Origin: Aspidapion aeneum | Taxonomy: Eukaryota > Arthropoda > Insecta > Coleoptera > Brentidae | Direction of reading: 5' to 3' | Length of the DNA: 64,000 nt | Assembly: GCA_963576565.1 (NCBI GenBank) | Contig: OY755042.1 | Coordinates: forward strand, 2,064,001-2,128,000 | Part shown: piece by piece, positions 33,210 through 44,208 of the stretch | How positions within the stretch are numbered: the first letter of the stretch is position 1 | Layout of the letters: each line of letters starts with the position of its first letter | The notes under the pieces: generated by a model | Database searches by the model: none | What the model saw: only the letters and a program-made list of their open reading frames with translations | What the model was told of the DNA's origin: nothing | Translations under genes and position numbers: made by a program

Positions 33210-34335
33210 GTAACTTGGTCACATCCGACAACGTTCCCCAAATGACGTTTTCGCCTTTATTAATTCTTATTGTTTGTTATAATGTAAAACGAAATATTTT
33301 TAAGGTTTTGTTGTAGCCGCCTGTATTAAAACATAACAAAAATATATAGTTTTAACCTTATCACATTCTACAACCGCATTCCCCGAATGATGCTGAATTG
33401 ATGTAACGCTACTTATGTAGCAAAATAAAATGTGCTTACCGCTTTAGTTTACTATTTAATGCTAACAATCAACTCAACGTTGACAACCTGTTCGAAGTTG
33501 CAATGGAGAAACCTAGTGCAGCACCATCTGCCACTTTCAATAAAAACATTTTAATATTTGATGTATCTGTTCCCCAAATGATGACTGTCTCGTCGGATAA
33601 ACTTCTTGATGTGTAAAATAAACGTTTACTTAAAATTTATTGTAGACCATGTTGGAATTCATAAACCTTAGTAATTCTAATTAAAGCTTATAATATACAT
33701 TTTTTAATTTAATTGATTTTAATATGTTTTGTGGCCATTTAAACTTCCCTTATTAAGTTATAAACGCGCTTTCCAAGTGATTTTTGGGGTATAAAGAGAA
33801 CAAAATTAAATTAGTGACGTATTTAATTAAAATGATTGGGAAATGTCTGTGTGAATTTTAAGTATAACAATCTGAAAATAATAAGAAAACTGTAATTTAC
33901 TACAGTTTTAACTAAGAAAATCCTCTCCAACTCAAATTCTCCATCCCAATGATTTTAATCCATAAGGTCCCACAAACCAAAAAAATCATATCAACGTTAA
34001 AATAACGTGAACAAAAATAACAAACTTTTTTTTTACTTGAAAACAACCTCATACCATGTAATATTTAATTTCTTAAATCTACATGCTTAAACATAACTTA
34101 AAAACAAGGAGAAATCAAGCTATAAAAATGTACTTTTTGCTGAAGTTTCTGGTGCTGTGTATATAACGTGTTTTTTACCCTTGTTATTTTCATGTACCAA
34201 ATTCATACTTGAAAAGTCCTCCACATGTTCTAAAATGCCACTAGATTAAGACTTCTCAAACGTACTAACTCTCTGCATCTTTTTTGGTCACGTTTTTATA
34301 ATAACATTTTTTAAACTTAAAAGAGATGCGAAAGG
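33210..34335. other. No recognised feature
   Basis: AT-rich DNA upstream of the candidate promoter at 34340. No repeats or coding motifs were recognised. Confidence 0.4.
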
Positions 34336-34339
34336 AAGT

Positions 34340-34347
34340 TATAAAAG
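34340..34347 (+). promoter_or_regulatory. Candidate TATA box
   Basis: TATAAAAG lies 43 bp before a candidate start codon. A start site about 25-30 bp downstream would fall near 34370, giving a short leader. It is suggestive only together with the exon below. Confidence 0.35.
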
Positions 34348-34389
34348 TTCACTAGTTTAAGACTACAGCACTTCAAGACAATTTTAAAG

Positions 34390-34401
34390 ATGGCGCTCAA
34401 G
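34390..34401 (+). CDS. Candidate four-codon first exon (MALK)
   Basis: ATGGCGCTCAAG is followed at once by GTAAGA, a consensus 5' splice site, and preceded by AAAG (good start context) and a TATA box. Many insect cuticular-protein and other small secreted-protein genes have exactly this plan: a tiny first exon coding the first four residues of the signal peptide (M-A-x-K), then an intron. No matching second exon, signal peptide or chitin-binding repeat was found downstream in the window. The call is an inference from layout and could be chance. Confidence 0.3.
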
Positions 34402-34409
34402 GTAAGACA

Positions 34410-35570
34410 AAATTTCTATATATCTATCTATATACACTATATTTTTTTTAAAGCTAAACAAGATTTTTTAACAGTAAACACTTTCACAGAATATTAATGT
34501 GTCTTTATCAGGTTAATAACAGATGCGTCGTGATCGTGAAGGATCAGGGATCAGTTCCTTAAAATGAGTTTAGAGGCCAAAGCACTGCCTGATAGATTTC
34601 GTCAAAGTGAAAAATCCCGACAATAGGTGGCTCTGCTGCTAGTAAAATCTCAAAAATATTCAGTAGGAAAGCCATTCAAGTCGCGTTTTAAAATTCGTGT
34701 AGAAAAGGCGTGAATCTAATGTGATTTTAACGTAAAAATCACTTGAAACTAACGTAAAAACATTGCTGTTTTAATTTTATGATGGCGTTATTACAACGCA
34801 GTTTTTAGCAACGTTATTTTTTATCACGTTAATGAATGACCTATTAAGCTTGTTTTCATATACGAAATAAACGTTTTTTTCTAGCAGCTTTTAAAATCAA
34901 CGTTTTTTTTTCTCACGCCTTTTTTACGTGTTAAACACGTGATTGTCCTATATGGGGTATATCACAAGGCCGGTAAAGTAACGTTACCCTACTGAAGGTT
35001 ATTTTATGTTTTGTCAATGTATATTTTCTGTATGTATTACCCGGTGATAAAACCACAAAGAATATAGCCTGTATATTCTAATAATAACAAATAAAATGTT
35101 GCACCGCCCACTTTTTTAATGTCATCTTATTTCTCTAAAATTTCCATAATACAAAGAAACAGTGTCTTGTTTGTAAACACCGCATGGTATCAAATAAGTA
35201 TCATGATTTATTAAACGATTTTCGTTAGCAGTTTTTAAAGTCTAAAAATATATAGCTAAAATTCCTGCCTTTCCAGACCAATCTAAGCAATTTTTATATG
35301 ACATTAAAAAGGTGGGACTCTACCATACTGCCCTGAAATGTCATTAGACTAGTGCTATAAGAAATTCACATTCGGCTCTTTCGTCGCTTCGTCCGTAAAC
35401 ATCTAAACTTTTACTTTAATAGACAATTTCCCGGCCTTGTGACTTAAATAACTATTTCCTTTCTCTTGGTTCTTTTTCGGTCCTTTTTTTAGACTTAAAA
35501 GATTTCCGAAAGGACCTACCCATAATGTAACACTTTTCTTAATGAAATTAAAAAATTTACAGTGTTTGTT
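34410..35570. other. No recognised feature (possible intron)
   Basis: AT-rich DNA with ACGTTATTTT/CACGT-type words near 34740-34930. If the candidate exon at 34390 is real this would be intron 1. Confidence 0.35.
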
Positions 35571-35577
35571 TCTCAGT

Positions 35578-35741
35578 TTCGGGGTGGGCCCGAGACAGTT
35601 TCGGGGGGGGGCAAGACCTCATGGTCGTATTTTATGCTATTTTATGTTTGTGTTCATGAAATATGTGGAAAATATCTAAAAAAATCTTAGCTTCGGGAGG
35701 GGCCCGGGCCCCCAGGCCCCCCCTTATATACGCCACTGCCA
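35578..35741. mobile_element. Short G/C-ended MITE, copy 2
   Basis: Shares TTCATGAAATATGTGGAAAA and GGGCCCGGGCCCCCAGGCCC with the copy at 14596-14758. Followed by ATACGCCACTG. Left end is less clear. Confidence 0.5.
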
Positions 35742-36309
35742 GCCGCCACTGCTGACATGGCCTCGAAGAGCCTTTGCCAAAAATTGTAATGAGTCCCTGC
35801 GCAGCCTTCGTAAACTAACGAGCCACGAACCAGAAAAGGCAACATCGCAAATTGGCCGGCTGGTGGGCCGATATATACATGGGAGATATAAACAACTGCT
35901 ATTTGTTTTGATTGTAGTTTGGCGATTTTGTATTTTTTTTTGTAAAAACTAATAAACTGTGTTTAGGCGTGTTACATTTAATTTTTAAAACAAACAAAAC
36001 ATTTGGAAATAAATATCAGTGGCCATTAATCATGTTAAAAAATATGTAACAAAACCTAGAATAAACAGAAGAGAAATTACTTTTAAACAATTTGTGAGAA
36101 CAACCCTAAAGTTCGATTCATAGTACCGTGAAGTAAGCAGTATGAAGTGAGAAGTAAGAAATAAAAATTGTTCCTTTCTTACTGCTAAGTTATTACTGTC
36201 AAGTTTGAACAACAGGAGGTTTGTGGGATAGTTTCTTATGTCTGACTGCTTACTTTACAGAACTATGAGTCTAGTTTAAGTGGTACCATGTTGATTTAAA
36301 CTTTAAATG

Positions 36310-37145
36310 AACTTACCTTTTTTTATATCTATTCTATTTAGCCTTCGTCAATCCATCTTTGGCCAAGTTCTCCAGTTTACAATACATTTGTTCCATCAAT
36401 CGTCTTTCTGTCTGATAATATGACCGGCAAATTTCCATTTTAATTTTGCTACTTCTGCTCTGACATCCCTTACTTTTGTTTTATTTCTTATCAATTCATT
36501 CCTTTTCTACCTGTTAGCTTTACATGTAACATTTGTCTTTCCATTGATCTTTGGGCTTTTGTTACCTTATCCATGTTTGATTTTGTAAGTGTCCAGGTCT
36601 GGGATTCATAGGTAAGTACAGGAAGGATACATTGGTTATACACTTCCGTTTTGAGGTACTGAGGATATTTTTTATTTCTTAATATGTTGCTTAATTTACC
36701 GAATGCTGCCCAGGCCAATCTTACTCGTCTCTTGATTTCAGCTGTTTGCTTTTCTCTTTTCAGTTTAATAATTTGTCCCGGGTCCTATATATTCCTCGAC
36801 TTGTTCTATTTTCTTTTAGATTGATTGATATTATCAGCATATCTTGGTGGTTCAGAATTGTCCGTTTACTTTGATGCCTATTTCTTCCCAATCTAAGCTT
36901 TTAAAAACATCTTCTAGGGCCTGGTTAAATAATTTAGGGAATATTGTGTCACGCTGACACCTCTTCTTATGAGGATTGGCTTGGTTCCTCTGTGGATTTT
37001 GATTAATGTTGTTGCTTCACTATAAATATTGGCTATTAAGTCTGTATATCTGTGATCTATTCGGCTATTAATTAAAGATCTTTTACTGCCCAGTGCTCAA
37101 TGCTTTTTCGAAGTCTATAAACGCAATATATATTTATATATATTT
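36310..37145 (-). pseudogene. RTE-like LINE fragment inside the P-type element
   Basis: Minus strand, 5'-truncated. Near 37110-37130 it begins with AFIDFEKALS (RT motif A region). LIRRGV followed by an SPKLFNQALED block near 36930 is motif B, and an ADNI/ADDI-like motif near 36830 is motif C. The frame 36491-36718 has AWAAFGKLSNILRNK, ILPVLTYESQTWTLTK and QRSMERQML, typical of RTE C-termini. It ends with LKWKFAGHIIRQKDD near 36420. Stops and frame changes show it is dead. Confidence 0.8.
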
Positions 37146-37162
37146 CCATACCGTCCCTTTCT

Positions 37163-37524
37163 TCAATTTTTTTCGTTGTCGTCAGGATTTTCTCTTACTG
37201 GAGGTTTGGGGTTTGACATATACTCGGGTTGAGATTCAAATAGCCGAGGTATTGCCCCATTGTTTAACTTGGGGAATGTTAGTGGCACCTCCTTTTGTAC
37301 TCCCTCTTTATCCCTAATTATCTCGGTTCTACCAACGTCACTTATGTCAAAATGTTTCCAACAAACCACTGAAGATGCAGTGACAACATAATCTTCTCTG
37401 TGTATGGCCTGAAGCCAAGCATTTTTTAGGTCATTTTCTTTTGGGAAGCTAAAGTTTGTTTCGTGGCCCTTTTCATTAATGCATCGTTACTTTTGCAACC
37501 GGGTACCCAACACTTTCGCGGCAT
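37163..37524 (-). pseudogene. THAP domain of a P-type transposase or THAP protein, frameshifted
   Basis: The minus strand starts ATG at 37524: MPRKCWVPGCKSNDA gives the first C-x4-C pair of the THAP zinc site. After a one-base frame slip near 37485 the domain continues NEKGHETNFSFPKENDL, AWLQAIHRED and VVCWKHFD (C-x2-H, second zinc pair). It then runs to IPRLFESQPEYM, close to the usual domain end. The C2CH layout and spacing match THAP. The position beside the inverted repeat suggests the N-terminal exon of the element's own transposase. Confidence 0.85.
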
Positions 37525-37869
37525 GTTTAAAATTTAAAAAGAAAAAACAGACCAAAAATTCCAAACAAAAACAAACATCTAACCTCACTTATTACCGGTG
37601 TACAAAAGGTCTTTTTTACACAGCTTTTATTAAGTAGGTAATATAATTTTAAGTTCACCACACATCTCACTAAAACCAGAACAGTTGTTTTATTTGGTAA
37701 CGCGATTTGAAATATACTAAAAGTTTAAAAAAAACATTATCTGCGCGGAAACGGCCAGTAACTAGCGTGGTGGGCGACGCACGTGGACGAAAATGACTGG
37801 CCTCCACGCTGTGTTGCCGTTTCTTCTGGTTCGTGGCTCGTTAGTTTACGAAGGCTGTGGTCCCTGGGA

Positions 37870-38190
37870 CCTGCATTTAATAAAACCAAATTGCATATTT
37901 TGTGATTGCAGCTATTCCAATATTTTTTAAATAATAATTACAAATTACTAGTTTTGTTCGGTGAAACATAAAATAAAAACAAATCGAAATTTAACAAAAA
38001 TATCGCATTTTTCCCCATCTCATGTAAACCAGAAAATAAATGTGCGTTTATTTATTTTCAACATTTATTTGAATGTAAATTTTCTGTAAACAGTATTATA
38101 AACCAAACCCTTTTACGTAATTACGTAGTAAATGTTCGCTTTAAAATAAAATATTTCATTGAAATGTTTGCATTTTAAAAGTGTAATTAA
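37870..38190. other. No recognised feature
   Basis: AT-rich spacer between the P-type element and LINE fragments. Confidence 0.4.
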
Positions 38191-38195
38191 AAGTA

Positions 38196-38330
38196 GGGGA
38201 ATACCCCAAATGAGACAGACTGATAATTTAAAGAGATATGCACGAACTAGATAGTTGAACACGGTGGCAGATAGAGAAGAGTAAAAAGATGGGGAATGAT
38301 GTCCAAAGAAGGATCGAAGAAAGCTAAATA
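38196..38330 (+). pseudogene. C-terminal LINE fragment
   Basis: Plus-strand translation gives RQTDNLKRYARTR, a stop, then VADREE and further stops. This is the usual tail of endonuclease/reverse-transcriptase LINE proteins (a DDLKRFAGxxWMxVAxDR-like block). Several nonsense changes; only about 45 residues remain. Confidence 0.55.
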
Positions 38331-38479
38331 GATAGAATGGGGCACATAGCAAGCTAATGGATGCAATTGTGTGAAACCCACAACCTAAAAATAAATAATG
38401 GTTTTTTTAAACATAAGGATATTCATCGATATACCTGAATTCAGCCAGATGATTATGCTATAGGTGGACAACACTCGCA

Positions 38480-40685
38480 ATTAAAGTGATGGTGTGCGAG
38501 CACTTCGTGGTGTTACCTGTGGATCTGACCACCATCTGGTAAAATCAAAAATATTATTCCCTTTAAGAAAAACAAATAAGGAGAAAAATACAACTTTAGA
38601 AGTCTAGAAATAAAAAGTACTCAAAGATTGTATCAGAACCGATTAGATAAAAAATTAATAAACACGGAACACTCATTTGAAGAGATATATACAAACATAA
38701 TAAAAAGCTTGAAGCAAGCAAGCAACGAAGCTGTTGGATACCAAGATAATAGAAATAACAGGAAGATGTGGTGGACGGAGAAAATACAGGAAATGGTCAA
38801 AGAGAAAAAACGCCCATACTTAAAATGGCTTAGTACTAAAGAGCAAAGAGACCTAGAAATCTACAGGGAAACCAGAAGACAGCTACGAAATTTGATACGC
38901 ACAGAATAAAATTAAATGTTCGAGCGTAAATGCCACGATATAAATACACACGTAGGTGGTAGGCAGAGTTCTGAAGTATGAAAATTCATTTCTACAGTAA
39001 AAAATCCAACAAAAGAAAAAGTAAACATCCAGATCATCAAACCAGAACAATGGACAGAACACTACAAGGGACTGCTGCAGGAGACGAGACCCGAATATCT
39101 GGCAGCCTCTCTGAGAAGAGACATAGAGGTACATGGAGAGGAAGGAAACATCGAAAAAGAAATGATAAAGAATAGTATTAAATAGCTTAAATCCGGAAAA
39201 GCTAGCGGACCTGGAGAAATATATGCTGAAATGCTCAAATATGGATCAGAGAAACTACTTGAAAATCTCACATATATTATCAATCAATGCATAAACGGAC
39301 ATCCAGTACCTGATGATTGGAAAATTGCATTAATACCCTCAATACATAAAAAAGGAAACAAGCTGGATTGCACCAATTACAGAGGAATTTCAGTAATCAG
39401 TACTCTAAGTAGATTGTACAGTAGATTCTTAGAGATCTAATAGAGAATGATTTTCATAAACAAGAAGAAGAAGAGCAAAGTGGGTTTCGTGCAGGCAGAT
39501 CTTGTAGTAATAATGTTTTATGTCTTAAACAAGTAATTGAGAAAAGGAGCGCCAGAAATATAGAGACTTATGTTACCTTTGTGGACCTACAAAAGGCATA
39601 TGATAACGTTCCAGTAGAAAAATTATGGACAGTGTTAGAGCAGACTAATATCAATCATGCATAAATAAAAGCGATAAAAGAACTTTACAAAGGGTCAAAA
39701 TCTAAAATTAAAATTGGAAATCGACTTTTAAAAGAATTCCTGGTAACAAAAGGCTTAAGACAGGGAGGTTGTATCTCTCCAACTCTTTTTAAAATATATA
39801 TCGCAGTAGCTCTAAAAAAGTGGAAACGTAAAGTGCACGTCATAGGAATACAACTTGACGACCGATTTACCATATATACCCGACAGTTTGCTGACGACCA
39901 AGTAATTGTAGCTAATGATAAAGAAGACATGGAGTATATGATGAGAAATATAATGGAAGAATACCAAAAGTGGGGATTAACAGGGAATGTGGACAAGACA
40001 CAGTATGGAAATGAATGAATGTATTGGAAATGAATCCAGTGAATTAGAAATAGACAATGGACAAGTAATATATCCATGCAATGAGTATGTATACTTGGGT
40101 GTCACATTTGATAAGACAGGAACAGACTGTAAAGAACTGGAAAAAAGAATAGTAAAAGCAAAAAAGGTTATTGGATGGCTTAACAGTATTTTATGGAGCA
40201 GAGAGATAAAAAATAATGTAAAATTTAACATATATGAAACAATGGTGAAAAGCACTCTGTTGTATGGAATAGAGAGTTGTCGCGTAACAGAAAAATACAA
40301 AACAAAAATGCAAAGTGTCGAAATGGATGCAATAAGAAGATCAATGAGAATATCTAGAACAGATCACATAAGAAATGAGATTATAAAAGAACGAATGGGA
40401 ATCGAGGGAAGCATAACGGATGACATTACTTAAAGGCTACTGATATGGAACGGCCATGTACAACGGATGAACGACGAAAGATTACCAAAGCAGGTCCTAG
40501 TATGGCAACCAATAGGGCGCAGAAAAAGAGGGGATCCTAAACTAGAATGGCAACAGTCAATCCTAAGATTAATGAGTCAAAAAAATTTGACAGAAGATGA
40601 TTGTCAGGATCGAAGGAGGTGGAGAATAGGCGTCGGACAATGTAGAAAAACGTTCTTAACCGACATAATAATAATAACAACATAG
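38480..40685 (+). pseudogene. RTE-like LINE ORF2, multiply broken
   Basis: Order of motifs: VRALRGVTC and SDHHLVK (C-terminal APE endonuclease, 38495-38535), a helical linker frame (38628-38909), KLDCTNYRGISVISTLSRLY (about 39363-39420), TFVDLQKAYDNV (RT motif A, about 39575), GLRQGGCISPTLF (motif B, about 39755), QFADDQVIV (motif C, about 39888), YVYLGVTFDKTG (about 40087) and a C-terminal IWNGHVQRMNDERLPKQV (about 40443). It ends with CATAATAATAATAAC near 40665, a simple-repeat tail. Stops and frameshifts split it into at least six frames. The N-terminal endonuclease is mostly missing. Confidence 0.85.
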
Positions 40686-40689
40686 CAAG

Positions 40690-41262
40690 AAATCCTTTGT
40701 GTTTGATGCGAAAACCATCGCCTGAGTCGTAACTTTTGGACGAACCAATCAACCAATTAAATCGTTAATTTAAGACGCCTCCTGCAGACTATTGCTAAAT
40801 AACGTAGTAGCTGTTGCGTGTTTACGTACAAATACGTAGCACAACTTAAATTATCTATTTTCTGAGCACTCACAGTCTAAATTTTTTATTCGTTATATTT
40901 AATATTTTAAACACTTGATGGTGGATATTCCCCGAAATACATTGCAGAGTCAAGCTCGAAAGCTATATGGATACTGACATTTTAGTATGGCTCCACCAAG
41001 TTCTTGTGGGTGGAAAAGGATTTCCCTTATGAATTATTTATCATTATAAGACAATGTATGAGACTCCAGAGACTCTTTGATATTAGTTTGCTAAGATACT
41101 TCCAGATACTTTAGGATAATGTGTCATGGAAACTTATCCAGGATTCTCAATTACAATACAGCTTTAATTAGGAATTTGTTTTACATTTTGAAGATTTACT
41201 TAAATTAAAAAATTATGAAATATCTGTAAATGTAAAAGGATATCACCATCAAACATTTTTTC
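40690..41262. other. No recognised feature
   Basis: AT-rich DNA between the LINE tail and the SINE-like repeat. Confidence 0.4.
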
Positions 41263-41264
41263 GT

Positions 41265-41365
41265 GGCTGAGCGGGTATGAAAGATTTTGTTTCTCTTGTA
41301 CTTTTTCGAGGGCAGTCCGAAAGCTGTACACCCAAGGGGGCCAAGATCTAATGGACACTGTTATG
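41265..41365 (+). repeat. SINE-like dispersed repeat, copy 2
   Basis: TCGTGGCTGAGCGGGTATGA, GTTTCTCTTGTACTTTTTCG, GTCCGAAAGCTGTACACC and CCAAGATCTAATGGACAC. Same family as 29056-29165. Confidence 0.5.
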
Positions 41366-41369
41366 GATA

Positions 41370-41835
41370 GGGTGAATATATTTCTTATTTAATTTATAGC
41401 GGACTGTAACTTTCTTTAGGTGTAAGTTTCTTATTTAATATTTCTTGATCGCGCAACCATACAAAAGCAAGAGAAAAAATGGTACCTACCTTTTGATGGC
41501 TATTTCTCTGCTTGCGGGCCCGCTCTGGAAGTAGTCTCACGTTCAGTCTTTGTATTGAGCATGGTAGCACTTAATAACTAAGGTTTTTATGTTTAATAGT
41601 TAGTTTTCGAAAGAAAATTAGTCTTCGAAAGAAGAGAATGATTTTTCACGAGTTCACGTGTTTTTTCGCTTGACAGAATGTCATTTTTTGCGCCTTTTGC
41701 GCATGTCCTTAGCACCCGCGCTATTTCGACGGCGCAAGGTGCCACAATTTGAATTTGTATGGCTGATTATTTTTGAGGCGAAATAGATAAATTATAAATA
41801 AAATAAAACTAGAGAAAATTGCAGTAACAGCCACC
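41370..41835. other. No recognised feature
   Basis: A mixed-composition stretch around 41500-41740. No frame or repeat was recognised. Confidence 0.35.
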
Positions 41836-41840
41836 TATTA

Positions 41841-41888
41841 AGTGTTGGCAGTTAACTATTTCGTCCTTAAGGAACTCTTCAGAACACT
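41841..41888 (-). ncRNA. Hammerhead-like motif
   Basis: Minus strand: stem I AGTGTT with AACACT (41888-41883 and 41846-41841), six perfect pairs. CTGAAGA (41882-41876) is followed by stem II GTTC-CTTAA-GGAC (one G-T pair), GAA, then a near-palindromic ATAGTTAACTGC and C. The base expected as U16.1 is C, so cleavage is unlikely as it stands. No extra base precedes stem II here. Downstream sequence resembles the layout of the other Penelope-type terminal repeats, but no ORF is near. Confidence 0.5.
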
Positions 41889-42047
41889 GCATGGTCAATG
41901 TAAAGCTAGAGAGACGGTATATACATCTCGTCTTATGATATTGGTAACAGAAATGATAAATATAATATGATGATATATATAATATCTACCGAATACAAAA
42001 GAAACAATCAGAGTAAAAACAAAAGGCAGGCGATGAAAGAAAAAATA

Positions 42048-42140
42048 GTTCGTGGCTAAGCGGGTATAGAAAGATTAGATTTTGGAGCTCCGTGGGTATA
42101 CAGCTTTTGAGCTGCTCACGGAAAAATACAAGAGAAACAA
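42048..42140 (+). repeat. SINE-like dispersed repeat, copy 3, internally inverted
   Basis: Starts TTCGTGGCTAAGCGGGTATA and contains GTGGGTATACAGCTTTTGAG followed by CACGGAAAAATACAAGAGAA. The latter is inverted relative to copies 1 and 2, so the element carries an inversion. Confidence 0.45.
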
Positions 42141-42144
42141 AATA

Positions 42145-42718
42145 TTACACGATTTTTCAATGATATAGAAATTGTCCTTCTGTTACAGATCTGGCTGGAC
42201 ACTGAATTTTTGATTTAGAATTTAGTGGAAAATCAGATGTATTTAAAATCTGCCTTTTAAATTTTATCCCTTCTGTAACGTTAACGTTGCTACTGTAACA
42301 CCATAAGTGCACAATATTTTTGTCAAATTTGCCAGACCATTGTTAATTTGAACTGTTTTGTCAATTTTAAATTGTCCTTTAGATACAACTTATGTAAAAG
42401 GATAAATAATTTTTACATAGTGTATTTAATCATTTGTGGGGAAAAAATAATATAAAGACCTAATAAAAATCTCTAAAAATTAGCTTTTTACAAATTTTTT
42501 GCTAGTTATTATAATAAAATTACTGCGCTGTGTGTTTTTTTATCAGTTTCTCACTAGCTCTCAGTTCAGGCATATTTTAAACATGTCAAAACTTCTACTT
42601 TATTCCTTCAAAAAATTAAGAAGATTGAAGTTAAAGGTTTGTGGAAAATGTCATAAATTGCAACAAATAACTCAAGAAATCGTTATTTACAGATAATATA
42701 TTTTGAAGAATTCTTTTT
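42145..42718. other. No recognised feature
   Basis: AT-rich; the 65-residue frame at 42499-42696 has no domain. Confidence 0.4.
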
Positions 42719-42721
42719 TAA

Positions 42722-42982
42722 TTATGTCGCTATTTTGTTACATCGCTATTTTGATTGTCGCTGTTTTGTTAGGTCGCTATTTTGATAGTCGCTATTTTGT
42801 TACACCACTATTTTGTCACATCGCTGTGTTTTTACAATCGTTATTTTGTTACATCGCTATTTTGTTACATCGCTATTTTGAAAGGCGCTCTTTGATTACA
42901 TCGCTATTTTGATTGTCACTATTTCGATACCGCTATTTTAATATCCGTTATTTTGTAAATCGCTATTTTATTCCGCAACCAA
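42722..42982. repeat. Solo arm of the Foldback-like element
   Basis: Units of the type TCGCTATTTTGTTACA and TCGCTATTTTGATTG match the right arm of the element at 29206-30195. The end CGCTATTTTATTCCGCAACC is a diverged form of its terminus. Only one arm is present. Confidence 0.75.
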
Positions 42983-42987
42983 AAATA

Positions 42988-43085
42988 TGCGAATAGATAG
43001 ATGGATAGATAGATAGGTATTTATTCACCATATTCAATATACAATTTTGCCCTAGATATATATATGGTATGTCATTTACAATTTA
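42988..43085 (-). mobile_element. 3' end of a CR1/L2-like LINE with (CTAT)n tail
   Basis: Minus strand: AATATGGTGAATAAATACCT followed by CTATCTATCTATCCATCTAT. The AATAAA signal directly before a tetranucleotide tail is a LINE 3' end. No coding sequence was recovered upstream. Confidence 0.5.
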
Positions 43086-43388
43086 ATTTTTTTTTTAAAC
43101 TAATGGTAGGAAAACTTTTAAAAATCTTGAAACATCTTGATAATGTGTACAGTTAGGTTTTTCTTAATACCTAAATAATTTTAAAGTTTCATTACTAAAT
43201 AAAAATAAAATATCAATACCTATTTATTAATATTAAGAAATCGTCAGGTAAAATTATTTTGATTAAAACCGCTCCCAACGAAAGCATTAAGCCAGCAGTA
43301 TAATTCAATGCCGGTAGGGGTATTTTCCCTCGGAGTAGTTGTTTCTGTTGGTTTCACAAAACATGCTCTACACGGAGCTATCGCCTAC

Positions 43389-43436
43389 ATTCACCTGAGG
43401 ATGGCCCAAAAGGTCGAAACCGGTCTGGTCGTGGAT
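43389..43436 (+). ncRNA. Hammerhead ribozyme, array 2 unit 1
   Basis: Stem I ATTCAC/GTGGAT, CTGAGGA (43395-43401), extra T, stem II GGCC-CAAAA-GGTC, GAA, stem III ACCG-GTC-TGGT, C17 at 43430. The stem III change C to T turns a G-C pair into a G-T pair, so the stem is kept. Confidence 0.85.
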
Positions 43437-43664
43437 TGGCATGGATCACTTGTTCCTGACTATCAGGACGTGTTCCAGACGGGGATCACTCGTATCCATC
43501 CCTGTGATTGACGTTGGAGATAGTGAAAACCAAACAGTTTTAACAAGTTCCCAACGAAAGCATTAAGCCAGCAGTATAATTCAATGCCGGTAGGGGTATT
43601 TTCCCTCGGAGTAGTTGTTTCTGTTGGTTTTACAAAACATGCTCTACACGGAGCTATCGCCTAC

Positions 43665-43712
43665 ATTCATCTGAGGATGGCCCAAAAGGTCGAAACCGGT
43701 CCGGTCGTGGAT
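43665..43712 (+). ncRNA. Hammerhead ribozyme, array 2 unit 2
   Basis: Same fold, C17 at 43706. Stem I is ATTCAT/GTGGAT: the base next to the core changed from C to T, giving a T-G wobble pair with G1.1, so pairing is kept. Confidence 0.85.
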
Positions 43713-43936
43713 TGGCATGGATTACTTGTTCCTGACTATCAGGACGTGTTCCAGACGGGGATCACTCGTATCCCTGTGATCGACGTTGGAGATAGTGAAA
43801 ACCAAACAGTTTTAACAAGTTCCCAACGAAAGCATTAAGCCAGCAGTATAATTCAATGCCGGTAGGGGTATTTTCCCTCGGAGTAGTTGTTTCTGTTGGT
43901 TTCACAAAACATGCTCTACACGGAGCTATCGCCTAC

Positions 43937-43984
43937 ATTCACCTGAGGATGGCCCAAAAGGTCGAAACCGGTCCGGTCATGGAT
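43937..43984 (+). ncRNA. Hammerhead ribozyme, array 2 unit 3
   Basis: Same fold, C17 at 43978. The first base after the cut changed from G to A, so the innermost stem I pair becomes C-A; the other five pairs remain. Core and cleavage triplet are intact. Confidence 0.8.
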
Positions 43985-44208
43985 TGGCATGGATCACTTG
44001 TTCCTGACTATCAGGACGTGTTCCAGACGGGGATCACTCGTATCCCTGTGATTGACGTTGGAGATAGTGAAAACCAAACAGTTTTAACAAGTTCCCAACG
44101 AAAGCATTAAGCCAGCAGTATAATTTAATGCCGGTAGGGGTATTTTCTCTCGGAGTAGTTGTTTCTGTTGGTTTCACAAAACATGCTCTACACGGAGCTA
44201 TCGCCTAC

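Larger units (their letters stand above)
35800..37859 (-). mobile_element. P-superfamily DNA transposon, non-autonomous, with THAP exon
   Basis: Terminal inverted repeats start C(G/A)CAGCCTTCGTAAACTA and continue through ACGAGCCACGAACCAGAA. They lie at 35800-35840 and 37820-37859 and are flanked by the 7-bp duplication GTCCCTG (35793-35799, 37860-37866). Next to the right end, on the minus strand, is a THAP domain. A THAP DNA-binding domain, a 7-8 bp duplication and CA-starting inverted repeats together fit the P superfamily. The rest of the transposase is missing, partly replaced by an RTE insertion at 36310-37145. Confidence 0.8.

Noticed and set aside
43308..44110. 84-residue open frames in successive satellite units (MPVGVFSLGV...)
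   Set aside because: They repeat because the satellite repeats. Unit lengths of 272-276 are not multiples of three, the frame runs through the ribozyme, and the first array breaks it.
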